From Lepas anatifera (Eukaryota > Arthropoda > Thecostraca > Lepadidae): a stretch of 64,000 bases of DNA. The position numbers and the translations under genes were made by a program. Shown here in pieces: positions 12,208 through 24,263 of the stretch. The number at the start of each line of letters is the position of its first letter. Position 1 is the stretch's first letter. The notes below the pieces were generated by a model, which saw nothing but the letters and a program-made list of their open reading frames with translations, did not search any database and was not told where the DNA came from. The stretch spans positions 434,001 through 498,000 of the forward strand of contig JAOTON010001676.1 in NCBI GenBank assembly GCA_034440635.1, written 5' to 3'.

Positions 12208-13369
12208 TGGAAGTGAAAAATGCGTTCTCACCTCGTATTTATTAGCATTGGGAACACATTTAGGGGAGCTTCGGGTATTAAAACATCATCAGAAGACTGC
12301 ATTAAAGAAGAAGACGGGTAACATCATCACCACTGTTAAGCTTTAACAGCCGGCAAACGCAACAAAATGTGCGAGAAGCGACTTTCTTCAAAATCCAAGA
12401 GAGGTAGTATGTACATACATACATTACAGTCAGTTTAAACAGGGGTCAGAAGCCAAAGATTAACGGAAAATCAGTTTAAAATAACATTTTAAAAAGGGGA
12501 CGAATGAGAGCCAGAGTTAAAATCTGAATTTCCTTATTCAGGGCCTAATCTTGCTATGCCCTAATAAGTATTGAACTGACCCTAATACCAACTGAATTGA
12601 CACTAATACCTGCTTTCGTTGTCTCGATTTACCCTCCTGCTTCTCAGCTATATTGCCTCCTTCAATTAGAGACCGTCCTTCAATAATGCTACGCATATTT
12701 TGCGATTTTTTACCCCTTCCCCCATTAAATGTGTCATTTGATTGGAGAAAGGAAATAATACACGGCGATTGGTGGATGCCGCGCGAGTCATTGCCACAAC
12801 CACCCGCCGACTACGGATAGAACATGAGCTCACTAAAACTGTCAAACATTTTTTGACCGTCGGTTGTCGACCTACGGATTCCACCAATGTAAAGAAGACA
12901 CTTCCCAGAATACATGGTGTGATTTTCTAGCTGATCCTGACTGTGCCTTTTTGCCAGTCTAAGGAAATATGATGTATGTTATAAATTTTAGTTCCGAAAC
13001 ATATGTTTATTTAAAATGAACTCACTGCATTTCCTGGAGTAGCTAGAACCGTATTTTTGTAACCACAAGGTTGCAAACATCCCAGGCTTTGCGGTAGTAT
13101 ACGTTTTTATGGTTGGCGAGGTGTGAGCACCTGTTATTAACGTTTTAGATCACGCTATTATTTCTGGCCAGATACCCGTATTTACAGAGGCAGAATAAGT
13201 TTCAAATTTCAGCTCCTGTGAAACCAAAGTGGTACGCTAGAGGAAGAAAATAATTATGGTTTTCCGGGTTCAAAACAATTCTCAAACGCATCGCATACAT
13301 TTGATATCAATTCTAGAAATTCATTTTTGGCATTTTCGTCCCGTTTTTTAGGCCCGCTGCATCACTGTG
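12208..13369. repeat. Unidentified interspersed repeat, copy B
   Basis: Partner of the repeat at 7684-9192, uninterrupted. It carries extra sequence (about 30 bp near 12296-12323) that copy A lacks. Both copies stop matching just after GCATCACTGTG, which marks a shared 3' boundary. Confidence 0.88.
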
Positions 13370-13439
13370 TAGTGCTCTGAATCAATAGAAAATCGTCGGC
13401 AGCGATCCTAAAGAAAGATGCCGCATCAAGTCACGCAGG

Positions 13440-13572
13440 CGGGGTAAACGGCCAATTGGTGACGTCATAACGTCACATGATGGGGATTATAGGCTGTGGT
13501 CATCTCACACAAATGTCAAGGACAAAGGTCATAGTTCAAGGTCATATACTATTTTCGAGTTCATTGACCCCA
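13440..13572. other. TGACGTCA / AGGTCA-rich module beside (TA)n
   Basis: Contains a palindromic TGACGTCA at 13460-13467, then several AAGGTCA or TGACC half-sites within about 70 bp. A long (TA)n tract follows. The combination resembles the module at 42.3-42.8 kb. AGGTCA is the half-site bound by nuclear receptors and TGACGTCA the cAMP-response type site. Here they may simply be part of a repeat family rather than working regulatory DNA. Confidence 0.45.
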
Positions 13573-13612
13573 GTCCCTCTGGCCAGATGATGTCACCTTA
13601 TACCTTTATATA

Positions 13613-13615
<3 letters not shown>

Positions 13616-13666
<51 letters not shown>
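13616..13666. repeat. (TA)n microsatellite
   Basis: About 50 bp of uninterrupted TA dinucleotides. Confidence 0.97.
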
Positions 13667-13668
<2 letters not shown>

Positions 13669-14196
13669 GCATTGTTCATTAAATATAACAGCTTGTTTTG
13701 CAGATGAGAGCTTCTTTGTGTCGACTCGATTTTCCGGATTAGAGTTTTCGTTTCGGTATTATGTCGGTGTAAAAGTTCAGCAAATGACATTGGTTAAATT
13801 TGACTCTATTGCAATATTTCACTATTCATATAGCATGTTCACACATAATGACGCTGTACAAGTTTTGAACTTGAAGACTTTCGTGTAGTTTTATCTAAGA
13901 GGATAGCGCACACATTGTTAAATAAGCCTACTTTCACTTTCAAGAATATCACTAATTAACAAGTGACGCACTCTCACTTTTACTGCAAAATTCATTAATA
14001 CAGGTTACAACGTAATCTCAAATTCACTATCGTAGTCGCACATACAAATATTTCAACATATATCTATCCAGTTTAACTGCAAAGTTCAATACATTTCACA
14101 ACATGGGCGCAAAATCACGATCGTATTCGCTCGCAATATTCTCAAGATCGCACTTATGTCCTAACATTCCTATAATAAAGTGGGAGCTGTGTGTGT

Positions 14197-14227
<31 letters not shown>

Positions 14228-14667
14228 GAAGGCTGGCAGTAAGTTATTAAGTATACAAGTATGATTGAATATGACCGTGTTTTTTGGAATTAACAAGTGT
14301 CTTGGTAACTTTTTCTATGTCTCTAAATGTTTTTTTAGGTATTTCTGAAAGTTTTTCAAGTAAATCTCCAATTCTAGTCATTGTTATGAAAGTAAAAATA
14401 TCCATTATGCGACCGGTTTCGTAAATTCAATAAACGTTTTCAAGCAAGTGGACATTTTGAACATGGCAATACCATTCGAAAATACAAAAGTATCACACAA
14501 CAATAATCACGGCAAAATATCAGGCATCTTCCATCTGTGAAGAATATTTAAAATTTTTATCACTAACTTTTATTTTTAAACTTTTTATAACTTTTTATCT
14601 GCCCCTAAATCCACTTTAGTCTGGAATTTCGCCAAGGTGCCATGTTCCTTTTAAATAACCACTAAGC
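13667..14667. other. Non-coding AT-rich stretch
   Basis: AT-rich, with a second (TA)n tract at 14197-14223. Nothing else was recognised. Confidence 0.5.
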
Positions 14668-15830
14668 ATGGGAGAAAGCTGCAGCTGGCTTACCAAGTTC
14701 AGCCTCTATCTGTTGCGCAGCACTCCCACCTTCAACCACACCAGGCTACTGGCAAGGATTGACGAGACGATCCGCAGGGGAGTCACCGAACTCACAAACG
14801 TCAACCTAGACGGGAATTCCTGGCGACAGGCTACCTTGCCAGTGAGTCTTGGTGGACTGGGAGTAAGGGCCGTTTCAGATTTGGCGCTACCAGCATACCT
14901 CGCTTCAACTCATTCCTCCCAGCTACTGGTCACTGCCATTAACTTCTCCGCAGGGGCCAAGTGTCTGCCTCAATAACGTCGACCACGCACAAATGGCAAC
15001 AAGGCACAAGGGCTACACCACCGGAGGAAGCCAAGCGAATTCACCAACGTCTCTGGGACCGCGCCACCGCCACAGACACTGCTGAGAGCCTGATCAAAGC
15101 CAGCGAGAACCTCACTATTCGTGCTAGACTTTTGGCCGCGATGAGGCCCCATTTGGGCGCTTGGGCTACATGCTTACCCCATGGCCAATGTGGGCACACT
15201 GCTGGACCGCGAAACCCTCTGTGAAACCGTGAAAGGTTCGCTGTTGCGTTGCGCGTCGGAGCGGATGTTTGCGCATCGCACCGGTGCAGATGCGGAGCCG
15301 ACATCGACACGCGGGGGCTGCACGTGCTCTCCTGCCAGCTCAGTGCAGGACGTCATCCACGCCACGCAGCCTTAAACAACATACTAAAACGCGCACTTCA
15401 ATCTGCAGGGATCCCGGCGGTGCTGGAGCCAGCCGGACTGGATCGCGGGGACGGAAGACGCCCAGACGGCATCACGACCTTTCCGTACGGGCAAGGCAAA
15501 AACCTTGTCTGGGATGCAACATGCTCAGACACCTTTTCCCCTTCCGTCGTCGCCAGATCTGCCAGCCAGGCGGGCACCGCTGCGAACGATGCAGAGTCAC
15601 AAAAAAACAACGTTAAGCGGCCTCACTGTCAGACACACCTTCCAGCTTGTTGCAGTCGAGACGACTGGTGTGTTCGGCCAAACAACTTTACCCTTCTTGA
15701 AGGAGCTTGGACGTCACATCAGTAGTGAGACCGGCGACAGGCGGGAAGACGAGTACCTGCTCCAAAGATTATCCATAGCTGTGGTGCGCGGGAATTCCAC
15801 TTCCCTGCGCCAAGGGCACACTAACTCAGA
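14668..15830 (+). pseudogene. C-terminal part of a retroelement-like protein with RPDG nuclease-like region
   Basis: A composite of five frame segments (14668-14976, 14961-15180, 15181-15245, 15249-15610, 15610-15830) that read as one degraded protein. The first part contains LPVSLGGLGVRAVSDLALPA, typical of the region after the reverse transcriptase in some animal retroelements. Next is a zinc-knuckle-like CRCG...H-x3-C, then H..LN, then RPDG followed about 20 residues later by LVWDATC, and finally ETTGVFG, GDRREDEYLLQRLSIAV. The spacing of RPD, WD and a downstream Lys resembles the PD-(D/E)XK (restriction-like) endonuclease fold found at the C-terminus of some LINEs. That assignment is inference. 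No reverse transcriptase core lies upstream, so the copy is 5'-truncated. Confidence 0.6.
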
Positions 15831-15884
15831 AGCAGTCGATTGGTGGAGAAGTAGGGCTTCGAACCTTGAGCGTGATGATGAGCG

Positions 15885-16073
15885 GGACACTACGTGGCAG
15901 ATGTCTACAGCCTGGGTAGGCAGCACTGGTTCCACTACGACGATCGCAGTGTTACCTGCGCCTCGGAGCAGCACGTGCTGTGCAACGGAAACCAGCACGA
16001 TGGTTACATATTCTTCTACCTGCACACAGACCTGTGCAGGCAGGTGGCCCAAATAGACACCAGCGCTACCTGA
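15885..16073 (+). pseudogene. USP37-like deubiquitinase, C-terminal exon or retrocopy fragment
   Basis: 62 codons open from GGA at 15885 to TGA at 16071-16073. They start GHYVADVYSLGRQHWFHYDD and end DGYIFFYLHTDLC plus a short tail. This matches the end of the catalytic domain of ubiquitin-specific proteases: the catalytic-His box (S)GHY, the W-x-x-Y-D-D segment, and the final GYIFFY strand. The VYSLGRQ-W and GYIFFYLH wording is closest to the USP37/USP26/USP29 branch. The upstream frame has a TGA at 15879-15881, but an AG at 15881-15882 followed by CG could be a splice acceptor, where a preceding T would complete Ser before GHY. It may therefore be a true last exon whose earlier exons lie elsewhere, or a 5'-truncated processed copy. 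Family assignment is fairly sure; gene status is not. Confidence 0.65.
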
Positions 16074-16231
16074 GACGTCGTCTCCTACCACGGCCAGCAG
16101 GAAGTGGGCGATTTTGACAGAATTTGATGTTTATATTTTGAAATGCTCATCCTGAAATAGCAGTTGTACGTAATATATAGAATTAAAACGTCTGCAACGT
16201 CTTCGTAAATAAAGTACCAGTACGCAAAAAA
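16074..16231 (+). other. Probable 3' UTR and poly(A) signal of the USP-like sequence
   Basis: AATAAA at 16208-16213 lies about 135 bp after the stop, and an A7 run follows at 16225-16231. The short A run could be a genomic coincidence or the remains of a poly(A) tail from retroposition. Confidence 0.45.
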
Positions 16232-16402
16232 ATTAAACTGTTAAAAGATGGGCCCGCTGCTAAACTATCTCTGGCATTTGTGTCTTCTTAGGCGTCCTCT
16301 GTTTTAACCTCCACCATAGGAGCTGGTGTGGCAGAGGGTGAATATTCCGACGTAATCTCTAGGGGTGTTGAGGGTTGGGAACTTCTCTTTAATGAGGACG
16401 GC

Positions 16403-16405
<3 letters not shown>

Positions 16406-16467
<62 letters not shown>
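16406..16467. repeat. (TA)n microsatellite
   Basis: About 62 bp of uninterrupted TA repeats. Confidence 0.97.
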
Positions 16468-16469
<2 letters not shown>

Positions 16470-17469
16470 CAGATATCGAATTAACTTTTCCCTCTGAGAT
16501 GAGCTTGGACTTTTCAATTCATGAAAAATGTAAATAAACGGCAAACAATTCGTATACAATGTCGTTTCAGCACGCAAAACAGACCAAGCTTGCACAAATG
16601 CACAAGTCTCTTCATTTTCAAAATCCAAATGTGTGACTCAAATCCGTGATCGATGTTATCGGCAACGTTAAGATATGGTGAGTCGTACACCCTTAAGCGA
16701 ATTAAAGTTACATCGATTTCACACTTTTGTTGGACACGTGTTTTTCTGCTTTTGTTTCCCACCTTTAATCATGATTGCAAGACTTCATACCCTCCCGAGT
16801 CAAACAGCTGCCCGTGCCCACGCACCGGCGGCCGCGCCGACGATGGCCGGGCGCGCCGGGCGGCCGATTTGTGCGCACATGAGGTCGTTATATAGCTAAT
16901 TACACATTGATAAAGTCTACCACGCAAAAAATTAATGACTTCACTAAACAGAGGAGATAGGTACAATTTTTTTCTATTGATACCTTTACCGTGAATCAAT
17001 GGCCCCATTTTCAAAAAAATCGTTGCAAAAGTGGCCAAAATATCTCCAAAAATTTTGAAAGTTGCGAAGAAAAAACGAGATGCTCCAATTCTGGTTGTTA
17101 TATGCTCATTCTAACCCCGTATCACTTGAAGCTAAGAAATGAAGATAAGGCCGGAATTAATGGTTGTATATCGCCATGTTTGGCGAAACCGACCATTTTC
17201 TACGACTTTCTTCAAACCATAACTCCGAAACCGTACATCTGAGGAAGGAAAGAATCCCAGATCAGGATTCCACGATTCTGAGAACCCAATGACCGAATTT
17301 TGAACGAAATCCGACACTATGCTAAGTATGGGCCTGGTCGATCTGTGCTGGAACGCCCCATCAATCTTCAGGCGGGAAAGAAACTAGCCATGATTATTCG
17401 TACAGCCTCCCTAAAAGTCCGGGAAAGCTTGGAAAACAGACTTTCCTCAGGCTCCTGTTGCCGATCTAT
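16468..17469. other. Non-coding stretch
   Basis: AT-rich, apart from a CpG-dense patch at 16805-16880 (GCGCCGACGATGGCCGGGCG). No gene recognised. Confidence 0.5.
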
Positions 17470-19912
17470 ACTGGTCTTGCCAAAATGTAGGTTTTCTTAT
17501 CAGACCGGCCTTTCATGTTTGCCCTTCTCGCGCACGTACTGCCCAAGTCAATGCTTCGAACTCTCACATCCTTAAGTCTCCTGGTGCAAACGAATATACT
17601 GCTCCATTCTTTAAACTGTTTTAGTCACACATCGGCCTTTTTCTTCAGAGGAATTAGCAATAATATATCGAATGGGAACCTCATCAGCTCGTTTCAAGAA
17701 TGTGTAATCACATTAATTCCAAAGTGTGGACAGAATTTGGAATCAGTTAAGGGCTGGAGACCTATTTCGTTCCTAAATGCTGATTTCAAAATCTTTTCCG
17801 CAACGATTTCTGAGAGGCCAAAAAGTTTAATGGACACATTAATATCGTCCACGCAGACAGCCTATATTACAAACAGGTACATTGGCGAAAATACTTGGCT
17901 AGTTTACGATGTGATCGATTATCTCTGCGAAAACAAACAAAGTAGACTAATACTAGCAGCAGATTTCAAGGCAACCTTTGAGTCTGTTTGATGGAACTTT
18001 CTGAAGGAAACATTGACCCATTACAATTTTGGTCCATCTTTTATATCACTGCTCGAACTAGTGCCCTGCAGCCAAAATAATTTCTCGCGTATTCTCCTTG
18101 ATGGGTTCTTAGGTGAAAATATTTTTCGTAAGAGAGGAATAAGGCAAGAAGCTCCAACCTCAGGTTATCTGTCCAATCTAGCAGTTGAGCCGCTTGCAAC
18201 CCAACGAAAAAAATCACAAGGAACTCATTGAATAAAGATAGGAAGAGAAGTACGTGTCTCACAGTATACCGATGACCTAGTGGCTTTCCTACAACCCAGT
18301 GAGGGATCCTTGTTTGGCGTTCTGGATGAAATGAAACAATATTCGTCAGTCTCGTAACTAAAGCTAAATATATGTAAGATTAAATTCATTGGGAACCATT
18401 GAAATTCATTCATTTTAATCATTCATTCATTCATTCAATGAAATTCATTCAAATCCATTGGGGAGCTCCCTATAGCGATCAGAGAAAATGCTTATGGTAT
18501 AGTTTTTGTCAGGGAAATGAAAACACTAGGGAGAAACTTCAAAATGGGCATTACCGGAACCTCAAAAAAAATACTGAAGACAAAGTTAGAGCATTACAGA
18601 AAGAAATAAAACAATGGGAGAGAAAAATTTGACTCTTGTCGGAAAAATAACCGTTATAAAGTGTTTATTGTTGGCAATATCTATACACATATTTATTGCA
18701 TTACCAAAGCCTTCCCACCAATAGTAGTACAATTGAAAAACATGTCATATACTTTCTTATGGAGAGGCAGAGGGGCACCCAGTGAAACGCGCTAAGGTAG
18801 TGCAACCATACTATCATGATGACTTGAAAATAATAGACATCTGTTTATTCGTAAGAAGTTTAAATATAGGATGGATTAAACGACTCCATTACTAAATCCA
18901 AGATTGGACCATACTAGTGAGGAGAAGTATTCCCCCCACTGATGAACTCCTCACCTTTGGGCCCAATAAACTGGTCTCTATTGCAAATAAAGCAACACAT
19001 CCAGGCTGGAAAGAAGTAGTGAGCTCATGGGCTGATTTCATTTATGCATACCAACCAACCCGAGAGGAAATACTTCAAGCTCTATCTGGTTCTCACAGTT
19101 CACAAAATTTGAAAATAACATTATACGAACCTGGTATAGCAAAGGTTTAAGATTTATCGCCGACCTAGTTAAAGCTGAAACAGGTGAATTGTACACCTGC
19201 AACGAGCTTTGCCAACACTACGGAGTTTCAGTCACATTTCTTTGTCCATCAGGATTACACAACGCTGACACATTCTATTATACCTTATCACTTTTATTTT
19301 ATAAAGAGAAATGTAAAACGAACCGTATAGCATACAAAGAGTTCCTCAAACTGTTAAGAGCCAAAAATATCGACACTTCCCGATCATAGAAAACACGGTG
19401 GGAACAAAATGGAATAGAAGATCCTCACGTTGGAAGCATGTTTGCCATTGCATCTATAACAAAAAAATCTTATTTAAATTTTGCTCATTTCCGTATAATA
19501 TCACGCGCCATCGCCACAAATCGGTTTCCCTAAACAATTGGACGAAATGAAAGCCCTGCGTGCTCCTTTTGCTCTTCTAGAGCAGAAACATCAACCCACC
19601 TCTTCTGGGCTTGCCCAAAAATGAAAAACATATTTTTGCAAAGTGTACAAACTTTAATCTTTGAAAGACCACAGCTTAGAATCACATTTCAAAAATCAAA
19701 CTGGTTTATACCACCTCCGAACTTTGGAGAAAAGTAGAAATGCTAATCCTTACAATTGCCAATAGCGTTATTTATAGAGCCTGCAGCGAAGAATCAAAAC
19801 CAACACGAAGCATGGTTTTTTCCACTGCCTGCGAATGGAAGTCCCAAAAGAAAAAAACACTGGCGGAGTTGAATGGAAATATTCCAGAGTTTGATGAAAA
19901 TTTGGCGAATTA
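17470..19912 (+). pseudogene. Tx1/L1-type LINE ORF2 relic
   Basis: A degraded reverse transcriptase and C-terminal region. The best-kept part (about 17690-18290) reads CVITLIPKCGQ, GWRPISFLNADFKI, TQTAYITNRYIGEN, LILAADFKATFESV, a TGA at 17989-17991, then WNFL and KRGIRQEAPTSGYLSNLAVE. The catalytic motif, normally ADD, is YTDD at 18265-18276. Further on come pieces typical of the Tx1 thumb region (IKQWERK, LPKPSH, YTFLWRGRG), broken by several stops and frameshifts. A C-terminal zinc motif CSFC...HLFWAC lies at 19561-19620. A short ATTC tandem insertion sits at about 18400-18453. The 5' part (endonuclease) is missing or unrecognisable. The wording of the motifs favours the Tx1 branch of the L1 group. 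Confidence 0.8.
18399..18453. repeat. (ATTC)n short tandem repeat
   Basis: Imperfect ATTC tetramers inside the Tx1-type LINE relic. Confidence 0.8.
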
Positions 19913-20029
19913 AGTCAGATAATCTACTAAATGAAACGAAATGCTAGCCAAAAGTATTCTCTCCGAGCTGAATTCTTTGTCCCTTTTCCTATCGATGAGC
20001 TCTCGGGGCCTTAGTGCCAACACAGGGAA

Positions 20030-21047
20030 TTCAGATTAGCGTGAGGGTCTAACCATCTCAGCGGTTCCTAAATAAGCTCAGGGGCCTAACGCTAACTCAG
20101 GGGGCCAAGTTTCAACTCAGGGGGCCCCAAAGCAGCTCAAGAGGCCCATACAAACTAAGAGGGCCAGACCAACTGGGTGCTTTAAAGAACTCACGGGGCC
20201 CAGATAAGCATAAGGGGCCCAAACAAGCTAAATGGGCCCATACCAGTTAAACGGACCCGATACAAACCCAAGAGGCCATCTTCGGCTCACGGGACACTCG
20301 TCCAGTTAGGACCAAGTCAAAAACCTCTTATGTAATTCCCCTCAGGGACCCTTGCCAGCTAAGGGGGCCCCAAATACGTTTGGGCCCCAAGACAAAGCCA
20401 GTACCTAAACTCCCGTATAGTACCCTCTCAGGGTCCCAGAGCAGCCAAGAGATCCCTGGCAAAACTTCCTCTCAGAAGGCTCAAACCCAATTCTGAGGGC
20501 CCAAGACCAGCTGAGGGGACCCATACCAGTTAACAGGTTCCAGATCAGATAAAGGCCCCTGACGTCTCAGGTAGCTCCAGTGCCAACACCGGGGCTTCAA
20601 GATCAGCGTGGGGGGGAGCCAAAGCAGCTCAAGAGGCCCATACAAACTAAGAGGGCCAGACCAACTGGGTGCTTTGAAGAACTCACGGGGCCCCAGATAA
20701 GCATAAGGGGCCCAAGCAAGCTAAATAGGCCCATAGAAGCTAAATGAGCTAAAGGAAAATCACAATGCTTCTCACCATCAAAAAGGGATCCAGATCAGCT
20801 CAGGAGCCCTAGAATTAACTCAAGAGGCTAAGCCCACTTCTCAAATCAGCCCAACAGGCCCCGACAAACTCGGGCCAGACCAGCTGGGGGTCCCGACAAG
20901 CTCAAGGGCTCTAGATCAGCACAATAGGGCCCAGAAAAGCTAACAGGCCCCACATCAGTTTAAAGGGCCCAATACCAGCTCAGGAGTCCATACCAGCTCA
21001 AGGGATACCATTCCAGCCAGGGGCCATACGACCAAGGCATAGACCTC
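20030..21047. repeat. Degenerate GC-rich minisatellite (CAGCTCAGGGGGCCC type), left block
   Basis: About 1 kb of units of roughly 20-30 bp with the shared core AGCTCAGGGGCCC. Units have diverged strongly. A segment of about 110 bp beginning AGCAGCTCAAGAGGCCCATA near 20133 recurs near 20632, showing a later duplication within the array. The array breaks off at the TTAA of the next element and continues beyond it at 24672. Confidence 0.85.
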
Positions 21048-21684
21048 TTAACATGCGCCCCGCTGGGGTCCCTGGCATGACGCGCCCCTCTGTGGGGACG
21101 TTTTTCGCCCCCCGTTTATCATTTCCCAGGAAAGCTAAAGGAAATTACGGACGGCGTTCAAAAGTTCTTGCCGCGACGAAAACAAATTATAGGGAACATT
21201 TTTATGTTAGGTCAATATTGAGGTCAGCATAGGCCAAAAAAGGTTCCATAGGCTTACAACAGGACAGTATACGTTTCCACCTCTAGATATTTACTCAGCA
21301 AAGCTAGAGCAAATATGTATGCATCGTTGGATTCCTCTCATTGTGGCAAATCAAATAATGTATAATATGACCTTGCTAGGTCAAATCGTGAACATGACCT
21401 GACCTTGAGCTAGGTCAGGGTCACAGGGTGACCTAGTATGGTCATGTTGCATATCAATCGACTCCCCGTGACAATATAAGCACAATGCAACCACAATGGG
21501 ATCTTTATCTCTGTTCAGTCAGAAGTTATTGGCAAAACAATCACTGCATGCTCCTGTGACCTGACATGCCCTTTGAGAGGTCAGATGGTCAAACAATTTA
21601 TTTTATGGTCAAGATCGTGGTAAGAATACACAGTGTGAGGATTTTTATCGTTATCTATTCGAATGTTGAAGAGCCATTTGACAG

Positions 21685-22026
21685 AACGATAAAGGTAAAG
21701 GAACACACTGACCAGTTGGATATTAAATATATTCCAAAAGCAAGCACACGTACGCGTTTCGTAACTTCCTCAGCGGGTGTTTGAAGGGTAGAACTATCCG
21801 TTGACGCATGTAGGTTTCTGTGAACCCACGTGAGGCTAAACGTGGATAATATTTGCCAATATTTTTGATATTGCGAAATCTCCTCTCTTGGAATTTAGAA
21901 TTTCTTTTTGTTCAATTAGGGCCGACTCCAAAAATTTTCTTCTGTTTTTTGGTAGACATCTGTGGAGAATTTCTGCTTTTTTCCAGTTTGGTAAGTGGTC
22001 AAATTGTTCGGAGTGTATTACAAATG
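21685..22026. repeat. PLE inverted arm, left
   Basis: About 342 bp, roughly 93-95% identical by eye to the reverse complement of 23922-24263. It starts AACGATAAAGGTAAAGGAAC and ends GTGTATTACAAATG. Part of it is the antisense of the end of the PLE coding region. Confidence 0.92.
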
Positions 22027-22225
22027 CAAGGGCGTATCTAGAAGAGGGCTAACAAGTTAAAAGATGAATAACACTAAACAGATTTGACCTTAAAGGAATC
22101 TAGCTTAAGCTGATCACACCAGTCTCTTGAAATGCTTCAACGATAAACAGCGGGGGGAAACTTAATAGAAAACTAGAAACTTAATGCGCAAACAGTAAGT
22201 GGACAGAAGCAGGTAGGAAGGATAT

Positions 22226-23965
22226 TATCAAAAACCTTCAATCATGGAATTTATCAAAACATGAAGAAGGGTCACTCTCGTTGGGATTAAAGTTTAGCAC
22301 TGGGAAAGACAACCGCGACTTGACTGACCATGTAATAAAAAACTACTGGCATTGGGATCAAGATTCAACCAAAGGATTTGTGCAAGGATTACTGACGAGT
22401 TGCAAGGCTATATCAGACTCGAAGCCAAACGCACTACCGCTGAGATATATCACTGCCTTAAAGGGTCTGGCAAATGACAGCTCCACCATTATTACATCAG
22501 CATAATAAGGGAGGGGGTGTCATAGTGATGGATAAAAGTGACTACGACGAGAAGATGCATAATCTACTCAACGACGACCAAACATATTCTAAGAAAACTA
22601 AAGGATTTGTCAAAACAAAGCATAGAATTTAACAGAAAGGCAAGAAAATCCTTAAAAATCAGTAAGGGGAAGAAGGCTACAACATCTTTTAGAACAAGAT
22701 CCCCAGACACCACAAATGAGAGGTTTTCCGAAGGTCCATAAAGCCGGAATTCCAATGAGACCAATAACCTCCGGTATTGGAAGTGCACCGCATCGCCTGG
22801 CGAAAGTTCTTGCCAAGCCACTGACAAGGCTACTAGGATCCATCAGTGACAGTCACTTAATAAACTCAGGAGACCTACTACAGCGAGTAAGAGAGCTCAA
22901 CTTTAGCAATAAGAAGATGGCGAGCTTCGATGTTACAGCTTTGTTCACTAATGTACCGGTTCAAGGAGCAACGCAAGCGATAAAACGTGCCATCAAACAA
23001 ATTCCATCTGAAGAGTTCCCTGTGCCAAAAGCTCCGTTTATCAATCTAGTTGAACTATACCTAGATTTTCAAGCATTTGCATTCGAGGACGAGGAGTATG
23101 CTCAAGTTAACGGTCTGGCCATGGGTTCTCCTCTGAGCCCCGTGGCTGCTTGCTTATTCATGGAAATGCTCGAAGAGCAACACTTCGAAGGGATTATGGG
23201 ACCTGACACAGTATGGCTAAGATATATAGACGACATTTTTGTTCTAGTGCCAGAGGAAATGAATTTGGAAGACAAACTGGTTCAGATGAACAATGTAGAA
23301 CATTCCATCCAGTTTACGATCGAAACTGAGCAAGACAACAGAATACCTTTTCTGGACGTTGAGATTCTGAGGACTGACAACGGAGTGAAATTCAAAGTAT
23401 ACAGAAAGCCAACCAACTCCGAAGATTTCATACATTATTTTTCTGCCCATAGTGAGCGAGTAAAATCCGGGGTAATCATTGGGTTTTTTCTCCATGCACT
23501 CCGTGTGTGCAGCAACGAATACCTCAAAGAGGAGATCAATCACATTTTCTCGTCGTTTCTAAAACTAAAATACCCTAAAGCATTTATCGTGAGATGTCTT
23601 TTAAAGGCAAAAAGATTAGAAACTCGAGAAAAACAAGAGCAACGCCACTGAGAACTATTGTAGGACCGAAAACATCTCAACACGGAATACTAGAAACGAC
23701 ACTTAAACAAGCAGAGATTAGGTTTATTGGAAGCACAGGCTTGAAAATAGGAGACCTCATCAAAAAGAAGCAGGATTCGAAAAGCAGCAATGAGAACAGC
23801 ATCGTCTACAAAATTCTATGTCAAAACTGCACAAGATTCTACTACGGGGAGACGTATCGCGGCCTGCAAAAACGAATTTACGAACACAAATCAAACCTTA
23901 GGAATCATAAAACCACGAGTTCATTTGTAATACACTCCGAACAATTTGACCATTTACCAAACTGA
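22226..23965 (+). pseudogene. PLE reverse transcriptase with GIY-YIG endonuclease, frameshifted
   Basis: The single PLE protein, which would copy and insert the element. The N-terminal part contains LSLGLKFSTG (usual GLKF motif). A damaged linker at 22503-22716 has several stops. The reverse transcriptase is open from 22716 to 23651: FPKVHKAGIPMRPITSGIGS, MASFDVTALFTNVPV, AMGSPLSPVAACLFME, catalytic YIDD at 23223-23234, then IPFLDVEI and VYRKPTNSEDFIHYFSAHSE. A frame change near 23650 leads to the C-terminal part (23594-23965): a Cys-containing linker, then the GIY-YIG domain VYKILCQNCTRFYYGETYRG with LQKRIYEHKSNL. All reverse transcriptase catalytic residues are present, and the breaks lie in the linker and before the nuclease. 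Confidence 0.93.
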
Positions 23966-24263
23966 AAAAATGCAGAAATTCTCCATAGAGGTCTACCAAA
24001 AAACAGAAGAAAAATTTTGGAGTCGGTCCTAATTGAAGAAAAAGAAAATCTAAATTCCAAGAGAGGAGATTTCGCAATATCAAAAATATTGGCAAATATT
24101 ATCCACGTTTAGCCTCACATGAGTTCACAGAAACCTACATGCGTCAACGGATAGTTCTACCCTTCAAACGCACGCTGAGGAAGTTACAAAACGCGTCCGT
24201 GTGCTTGCTTTTAGAATATATTTAATATCCAACTTGTCAGTGTGTTCCTTTACCTTTATCGTT
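23922..24263. repeat. PLE inverted arm, right
   Basis: Reverse-complement partner of 21685-22026. It begins inside the last codons of the PLE protein and ends CCTTTACCTTTATCGTT. Confidence 0.92.

Noticed and set aside
15855..15866. B-box-like GGTTCGAAGCC on the minus strand
   Set aside because: A perfect 11-base match to the Pol III B-box, but the stem around it does not pair and no A-box lies at the right distance.
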